Below are positions 1 through 4,140 of a stretch of DNA of 6,467 nucleotides, one piece after another (position 1 is the stretch's first letter; every line of letters begins with the position of its first letter). A model generated the notes under the pieces. The model saw only the letters and a program-made list of their open reading frames with translations. It did no database searches and was not told where the DNA came from. The stretch is from an uncultured Ruminococcus sp. Lineage in GTDB: Bacteria > Bacillota > Clostridia > Oscillospirales > Ruminococcaceae. The DNA is taken from the NCBI GenBank assembly GCA_946183385.1, contig CAMHBN010000108.1, forward strand, positions 1-6,467, written 5' to 3'. The position numbers and the translations under genes are program-made.

Positions 1-96
1 TTCACGGACGTACAGGTCAGAGGCGGTATCGCACCGCCGACGGAGGAGACCGTCACCGAGACAGAGCCGCTTACCACGGCTGTTTCGGGCGGCTGA
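1..96 (+). CDS. C-terminal end of an unidentified, probably extracellular protein (5' end outside window)
   Basis: Frame 1 is open from the window edge to a TGA at 94-96 and gives 31 residues. They begin FTDVQVRGG and continue as a Thr/Glu/Pro-rich tail (APPTEETVTETEPLTTAVSGG less its final residues). The first part resembles the last beta-strand of a carbohydrate-binding or other beta-sandwich module, and the tail resembles the low-complexity linkers of secreted ruminococcal enzymes. This is a resemblance in style only; 31 residues are too few to name a family. The gene lies 111 bases upstream of the GH16 gene on the same strand, and I see no strong hairpin terminator between them, so some read-through is possible although the next gene appears to have its own promoter. 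The reading frame is supported by its codon style (GC-rich third positions) and by the clean stop before AT-rich non-coding sequence. Confidence 0.6.
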   Translation, partial: FTDVQVRGGIAPPTEETVTETEPLTTAVSGG

Positions 97-130
97 CGTC
101 AAGAAATTACCAAAAATATCTGAATAGTGA

Positions 131-159
131 TAGACAGTTTTTCGCCTCCGCTGTATGAT
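131..159 (+). promoter_or_regulatory. Probable sigma-A-type promoter for the GH16 gene
   Basis: TAGACA (131-136) and TATGAT (154-159) are separated by exactly 17 bases and each differs from the consensus hexamer at one position. Transcription would begin near 166, giving a leader of about 42 bases before the ATG at 208. The leader contains a small 4-bp hairpin (CAGC/GCTG, 178-188) just ahead of the ribosome binding site GGAGGA (195-200). The call rests on sequence match alone. Confidence 0.6.
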
Positions 160-207
160 AAAGCTAAGAAAAGTCCGCAGCCAAGCTGACGAACGGAGGA
201 TAAAAAC

Positions 208-1608
208 ATGAATAAAAAGATATTATGCACGGCTTTTGCCGCAACAATGCTCCTTACCGCGTGCGGTCAGAGCGGAGGAAACGGCGACGGCACCGCAACT
301 GCAGAGCCCACCACCGAAGCTGCAACGACCGAGCTGGTCGATGTGCCCGAGCTTGAGGGCTACAACCTTCTCTGGCACGACGAGTTCAGCGGCAGCGAGC
401 TCGACGACAGCATCTGGAATATGGAAGCCCGCCAGCCCGGCTGGACTAACGAGGAGCTTCAGGAGTACACACAGAAGACCGACAACATCTTCACACGCGA
501 CGGCTGCCTCGTACTCAAGGCGATAAAGACCGACGAGGACGGCAAGTCCTACTACACATCGGGCAAGGTGAACTCGCACAACAAGACCGATTTCAGATAC
601 GGCAAGGTAGTTGCGAGAGCCAAGGTGCCTGAGGGCAAGGGCTTATGGCCCGCGATATGGATGATGCCGCAGGACGAGAGCTTCTACGGACAGTGGCCCA
701 AGTGCGGCGAGATAGACATCATGGAGGTGCTCGGCAGCGACACCAAGACCGCTTACGGCACAGTCCACTACGGCGAGCCCCACGCTGAGCAGCAGGGCAC
801 GGTAGTGCTCGACAGCGGCACGTTCGCGTCCGATTTCCACGAGTATTCGGTAGAGTGGGAGCCCGGCGAGATGCGCTGGTACATCGACAACAACCTCTAC
901 CTCACGGTAAATGACTGGTTCACAGCGGAGAACGGCGAGGACGACAAGCCCTACCCTGCTCCGTTCAATCAGGACTTCTTCGTACAGATGAACCTTGCAG
1001 TCGGCGGAACATGGCCGGGCAATCCCGACGACACGACCGACTTCGACAAGGCTGAGTTCCTGATAGACTACGTCCGCGTATATCAGAAGCCCGAGTACGA
1101 CCTCAACGTTGAAAAGCCGCCGAAGGAATTCCGCGAGGCTACCGAGGACGGCAACTTCATCTACAACGGTGACTTCTCCGAGGCTGAGGATCTCACCGAC
1201 GACGAGAACTGGAAGTTCCTGCTCTTCGAGGGCGGTGAGGGTGCAGCCGAGATAAAGGACAACACAATGATAATCACCACCGAAAAGGAAGGCACGGTAG
1301 ACTACTCGGTACAGCTCGTACAACCCGACCAGCCGATGATAAAGGGCAAGAAGTACCGCATCACCTTCGACGCATGGTCTGACGAGGAGCGCGACATCAT
1401 CGTGTGCGTATCTGCTCCGAATGCGGGCTGGATACGCTACTTCCCCGATACGCTTCTCACGCTCTCGACCGAGCAGACGACCTACACCTACGAATTTGAC
1501 ATGACCAAGAAGGACGACGAGAACGGACGCCTTGAGTTCAACATGGGCAACAAGGGCTCGACCGCGACCATCTACATCAAGAACGTCCGCCTTGAGGAGA
1601 TAGAATGA
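208..1608 (+). CDS. Lipoprotein endo-beta-1,3(4)-glucanase, GH16 with C-terminal CBM4-type domain
   Basis: A 466-residue protein predicted to hydrolyse beta-1,3 or mixed beta-1,3/1,4-glucans (laminarin, lichenan, cereal beta-glucan) outside the cell. Residues 1-18 form a lipoprotein signal with lipobox LTAC; Cys19 would be lipidated, tethering the enzyme to the outer face of the membrane. A Gly/Thr/Glu-rich spacer covers about 20-48. The GH16 jelly roll spans about 52-293, starting at WHDEFSG. It carries the family signature EIDIME (168-173), in which Glu168 is the expected nucleophile, Asp170 the assisting residue and Glu173 the acid/base; the extra Met is the laminarinase-type beta-bulge form. 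Other conserved segments are NEELQEYT, GLWPAIWMMP and NLAVGGTWPG. Residues about 316-464 fit CBM4/9 (NFIYNGDF, then VQLVQPDQP, ending in IYIKNVRLEEIE). GGAGGA at 195-200, 7 bases before the ATG, supports this start. No dockerin is present. Exact substrate is inferred; GH16 membership is secure. Confidence 0.94.
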   Translation: MNKKILCTAFAATMLLTACGQSGGNGDGTATAEPTTEAATTELVDVPELEGYNLLWHDEFSGSELDDSIWNMEARQPGWTNEELQEYTQKTDNIFTRDGCLVLKAIKTDEDGKSYYTSGKVNSHNKTDFRYGKVVARAKVPEGKGLWPAIWMMPQDESFYGQWPKCGEIDIMEVLGSDTKTAYGTVHYGEPHAEQQGTVVLDSGTFASDFHEYSVEWEPGEMRWYIDNNLYLTVNDWFTAENGEDDKPYPAPFNQDFFVQMNLAVGGTWPGNPDDTTDFDKAEFLIDYVRVYQKPEYDLNVEKPPKEFREATEDGNFIYNGDFSEAEDLTDDENWKFLLFEGGEGAAEIKDNTMIITTEKEGTVDYSVQLVQPDQPMIKGKKYRITFDAWSDEERDIIVCVSAPNAGWIRYFPDTLLTLSTEQTTYTYEFDMTKKDDENGRLEFNMGNKGSTATIYIKNVRLEEIE

Positions 1609-1663
1609 TATCTCACCCACATACGAAATTCCCTCATAAATCATGATAGAATTTTTCCCTGAG

Positions 1664-1700
1664 CCGAAAGCTGCCGCAATTGCGGCAGCTTTCGGTTTTT
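1664..1700 (+). terminator. Rho-independent terminator after the GH16 gene
   Basis: A perfect 32-base palindrome (1664-1695; left arm CCGAAAGCTGCCGCAA) is followed by five T residues (1696-1700). As RNA it would form a stem of about 14 bp with an AAUU loop. It begins 55 bases after the GH16 stop. The T-run is on the plus side only; the bases before the stem are T-rich rather than A-rich, so it should act on plus-strand transcripts only. Confidence 0.92.
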
Positions 1701-1731
1701 GTGTATTCTGTAGAAAAGTTTTATCCAAATC

Positions 1732-1776
1732 TTCAAATTGTCCACTCAATCTGCGGAAATGCGGATTGAAATTGTC
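1732..1776 (+). repeat. Direct repeat overlapping the -35 region of the GH43 promoter
   Basis: TTCAAATTGTC (1732-1742) recurs as TTGAAATTGTC (1766-1776) with 10 of 11 bases matching and a 34-base period, a little over three helical turns. Between them CAATCTGC (1747-1754) and GCGGATTG (1761-1768) form an imperfect inverted repeat (7 of 8). The second copy contains the -35 element. Such an arrangement could bind a regulator, but in AT-rich DNA a repeat this short can occur by chance. Confidence 0.35.
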
Positions 1777-1797
1777 TGACATATGTGTTAATATAAT
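1766..1797 (+). promoter_or_regulatory. Probable sigma-A promoter with extended -10 for the secreted GH43 gene
   Basis: TTGAAA (1766-1771) and TAATAT (1789-1794) are spaced by 17 bases, and TG at 1786-1787 sits one base before the -10, as in extended -10 promoters. An overlapping TATAAT (1792-1797) matches the -10 consensus perfectly but would sit 20 bases from TTGAAA, so the first pairing is preferred. Start of transcription would fall near 1801, giving a leader of about 80 bases. Confidence 0.7.
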
Positions 1798-1822
1798 ATT
1801 AATAAAGTTTGCATCGCGAAAA

Positions 1823-1843
1823 GGCTGTACGTACAAAACAGCC
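1823..1843 (+). promoter_or_regulatory. Leader palindrome/hairpin in the 5' UTR of the GH43 gene
   Basis: GGCTGT (1823-1828) and ACAGCC (1838-1843) can pair as a 6-bp stem with a 9-base loop. Overlapping this, TGTACGTACA (1826-1835) is a perfect 10-bp palindrome centred on CG. It lies about 25 bases downstream of the predicted transcription start. The DNA palindrome could serve as an operator, since LacI-family operators are often CG-centred, or the RNA hairpin could affect transcript stability. No function is demonstrated by the sequence. Confidence 0.35.
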
Positions 1844-1866
1844 GAAACCTAAGGGGAAAAATTTGC

Positions 1867-1873
1867 AAAGGAG
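1867..1873 (+). promoter_or_regulatory. Ribosome binding site that fixes the GH43 start at 1881
   Basis: AAAGGAG lies 7 bases before the ATG at 1881. The frame stays open upstream to a TTG at 1809, but that extension would place a highly basic, Lys/Arg/Gln-rich 24-residue stretch in front of a normal signal peptide and would have no Shine-Dalgarno site. The ATG at 1881 gives a textbook signal peptide and is therefore the chosen start. Confidence 0.9.
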
Positions 1874-1880
1874 AATTAGA

Positions 1881-4100
1881 ATGAAGAGATATTTAAAAGC
1901 CGCTGCTGTGGCGTTAGTGTCAGCAGCTACGCTGTGCGTTGCAGGTCCTGCTGTATCGCACGCAGAGAACCCGATTGTACAGACATCATTTACGCCTGAC
2001 CCCGCTCCCGTCGTGTTCGGCGACGAGCTGTGGGTGTACACCGGCTGCGACCGCGACGGTCAGAACGGCAACTACATCATGACAGGCTGGCAGGCGTTCT
2101 CGACCAAGGATATGAAGAACTGGACAGACCACGGCAAATTCCTTAACGATAACGGCTTTTCGTGGTGCAGTCAGAAGAATGCGTGGGCATCACAGTGTAT
2201 CGAGCGAAATGGCAAGTATTACTTCTATTTCACAACAACTACCAACGGCAGAGCGATAGGCGTCGGCGTTGCTGACAAACCCGAGGGACCGTACAAGGAC
2301 GTCCTCGGCAAGCCTCTCTGCGGACCGAACTGGGATTACATCGACCCGACTGTTATGATAGACGATGACGGTCAGGCATGGCTTATGTTCGGCAATCCCA
2401 AATGCTACTATGTCAAGCTCAAGGAGGATATGATCACTCTCGACGGTCCGATAAAGAGCTTTGATATGACTAAGGACGCATTTGGTGTCGGCAAGCAGGA
2501 TCCCCAGAGAACGGGTACAGCTTACGGTGAGGGTCCGTGGATATGCAAGCATGATAATCTTTATTACCTCGTATATGCAAGCTTCTACCAGAATCAGGGC
2601 GGTGAGAGTATTTGCTATTCATACGGTCCGAGTGTTACCGGCCCATGGAAATTCGGCGGACAGATAACTCCCGAGAGCAACTGCTTCACCACACACGGCG
2701 GAATTATCGACTACAAGGGACACTCATATCTGTTCTATCACAAAAACGGCTTGAAGGGCGGCGGAACGTTCAACCGAAGCGCAGCCGTAGAGGAGTTCAC
2801 ATTCAACAGCGACGGCACGATCCCGATGGTAAAGCCCACCAACAATGGTCCCGCCCAGCTCGAGCCGCTCAACCCGTTCGAGAGAGTCGAAGCTGAGACT
2901 ATCTGCTGGAGCGAGGGCGTAAAGTCCGAAAACTGCTCCGAGGGCGGTATCAACATCGGCAGCATCAAGAAAGGCAGCTACATCAAGGTAGCGGGCGTTG
3001 ACTTCGGCGAGGGCGCTGACAAGTTCACAGCGAGCGTTGCCTCTGCAAACAGCGGTGGCAATATAGAGCTCCACCTCGACAGCAAGACTGGTCCTATCGT
3101 CGGCAACCTCAAGGTCGGCGGCACTGGCGGCTGGCAGAACTGGGAGGAGGTTTCCTGCGACGTTGCGGGCGCATCGGGCGAGCACGACCTCTACTTCGTA
3201 TTCAACGGCGGCAGCGACTACCTCATGAACTTTGACTGGTGGAAATTCGACGGCGCAGGCTCATCTTCAACAGAAGTTGACCAGACCTACATCTTCAAGA
3301 GCACCTTCGAGGGCAAGCTCGACGGCTGGTCAGACAGAGGCGGCGCGACAGTCACCGCAAGCAAGGACGAGGCATTCGACGGAGAAGGCTCCGTATACGT
3401 ATCCGACCGCTCGGCTTCATGGAAGGGCGTCGGCAAGAGCCTCAATTATAAGTTCAAGGCAGGAGAGAGCTACAGTTTCTCGGCAAACGTAAAATATACG
3501 GAAGGCGCACCTACGGTCAAGTTCCACTTTACGCTCCAGTACACCGACGCTTCGGGCGAGACGCAGTACGTGAAGATAGACACGCAGGACGTCAAGAAGG
3601 GCGAGTGGGTACAGCTCGCGAACACGAGCTTCCAGATACCCGAGGGTGCAAAGAGCCCGCTCATCTACATCGAGACGGAGGGCGACTCTGACGACGAGAC
3701 ACCCGCTACCAACTTCTACGTTGACAACATCTTCGCGGCAGTTGACGGCACAGAGATAGAGGGCGCAGGCAAGCCTGTAACAGTTGACGAGCCTGTCACG
3801 CTCGGCGACCTCAACTTCGACGAGAGAGTCGACAGCTTCGACGTGATACTCGGTCGTCAGACGCTGATACGCAATCTTAACGACGGCGGACAGCCCATAG
3901 ACGAGAAGGTACTGAGAGCCGCAGACATTGACGGCGACGGTCAGTACAAGGTAAACGACCTTGTCAAGCTGATGAACTACGTACTCGGAAGAGGCTTCGG
4001 CAACGAGGAAACTCCCGTCAAGGCTGAACCGGTAGTATCAATACAGAATCCCGCATTCATCACAGGAAATGCACTCCGCAAGGCTGGCTTCATCAAATAA
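1881..4100 (+). CDS. Secreted cellulosomal GH43 arabinofuranosidase/xylosidase: GH43-CBM6-CBM22-like-dockerin
   Basis: A 739-residue secreted enzyme predicted to remove arabinose or xylose units from arabinoxylan. Residues 1-28 are a signal peptide (basic MKRYLK, hydrophobic core, cleavage near SHA-EN). The GH43 five-bladed propeller covers about 30-330; the expected catalytic triad is Asp40 (TPDPAPVV, base), Asp155 (YIDPTV, pKa modulator) and Glu217 (YGEGPW, acid). The opening motifs resemble the Xsa43E-like GH43 group, which suggests alpha-L-arabinofuranosidase, but that subfamily call is tentative. A CBM6 follows at about 333-458 (FERVEAE to NFDWWKFDG), a CBM22-like domain at about 469-620 (ending TNFYVDNIFAAVDG), then a type I dockerin at 641-704. 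Its calcium loops are D643/N645/D647/D651/D654 and D682/D684/D686/D693. A 35-residue tail after the dockerin is unusual. The enzyme should dock to a scaffoldin cohesin outside the cell. The gene has its own promoter and terminator. Family and modules are clear; substrate is inferred. Confidence 0.93.
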   Translation: MKRYLKAAAVALVSAATLCVAGPAVSHAENPIVQTSFTPDPAPVVFGDELWVYTGCDRDGQNGNYIMTGWQAFSTKDMKNWTDHGKFLNDNGFSWCSQKNAWASQCIERNGKYYFYFTTTTNGRAIGVGVADKPEGPYKDVLGKPLCGPNWDYIDPTVMIDDDGQAWLMFGNPKCYYVKLKEDMITLDGPIKSFDMTKDAFGVGKQDPQRTGTAYGEGPWICKHDNLYYLVYASFYQNQGGESICYSYGPSVTGPWKFGGQITPESNCFTTHGGIIDYKGHSYLFYHKNGLKGGGTFNRSAAVEEFTFNSDGTIPMVKPTNNGPAQLEPLNPFERVEAETICWSEGVKSENCSEGGINIGSIKKGSYIKVAGVDFGEGADKFTASVASANSGGNIELHLDSKTGPIVGNLKVGGTGGWQNWEEVSCDVAGASGEHDLYFVFNGGSDYLMNFDWWKFDGAGSSSTEVDQTYIFKSTFEGKLDGWSDRGGATVTASKDEAFDGEGSVYVSDRSASWKGVGKSLNYKFKAGESYSFSANVKYTEGAPTVKFHFTLQYTDASGETQYVKIDTQDVKKGEWVQLANTSFQIPEGAKSPLIYIETEGDSDDETPATNFYVDNIFAAVDGTEIEGAGKPVTVDEPVTLGDLNFDERVDSFDVILGRQTLIRNLNDGGQPIDEKVLRAADIDGDGQYKVNDLVKLMNYVLGRGFGNEETPVKAEPVVSIQNPAFITGNALRKAGFIK

Positions 4101-4104
4101 AAGC

Positions 4105-4136
4105 AAAGCTCCCGAGTTTAACTCGGGAGCTTTTTT
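4105..4136. terminator. Hairpin terminator shared by the two convergent genes
   Basis: AAAGCTCCCGAGTT (4105-4118) is repeated as its exact reverse complement at 4120-4133, giving a long GC-rich stem, with a run of six T at 4131-4136. It fills nearly all of the 40-base gap between the plus-strand stop (4098-4100) and the minus-strand stop (4141-4143). On the minus strand the stem is followed by TTTGCTTTT, a weaker but plausible U-rich tail, so it probably works in both directions, most strongly on the plus strand. Confidence 0.9.
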
Positions 4137-4140
4137 ATGT

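Noticed and set aside
1664..1695. The 32-base perfect palindrome as a regulator site or mobile-element end
   Set aside because: Its position after a stop codon, GC-rich stem and immediate T-run explain it fully as an intrinsic terminator. No second copy or target-site duplication was seen.
1792..1797. Perfect TATAAT as the -10 of the GH43 promoter
   Set aside because: It is 20 bases from the only good -35 (TTGAAA). The overlapping TAATAT with an extended TG has the ideal 17-base spacing, so TATAAT is at best a secondary -10.
643..1836. A long antisense open frame (397 codons) opposite the GH16 gene
   Set aside because: It lies opposite a gene with an intact GH16 active site, runs across the GH16 terminator hairpin, has no convincing domain, and its Val/Leu/Arg/Glu-rich composition is what the complement of GC-rich coding DNA yields.
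1809..1880. N-terminal extension of the secreted GH43 protein from a TTG at 1809
   Set aside because: It would add 24 basic residues before a standard signal peptide, lacks a ribosome binding site, and overlaps the predicted leader. The ATG at 1881 has AAAGGAG 7 bases upstream.
2482..2896. Short overlapping plus-strand open frames inside the GH43 gene
   Set aside because: They are out of frame with a continuous, domain-supported coding sequence and have no start signals or recognisable content.
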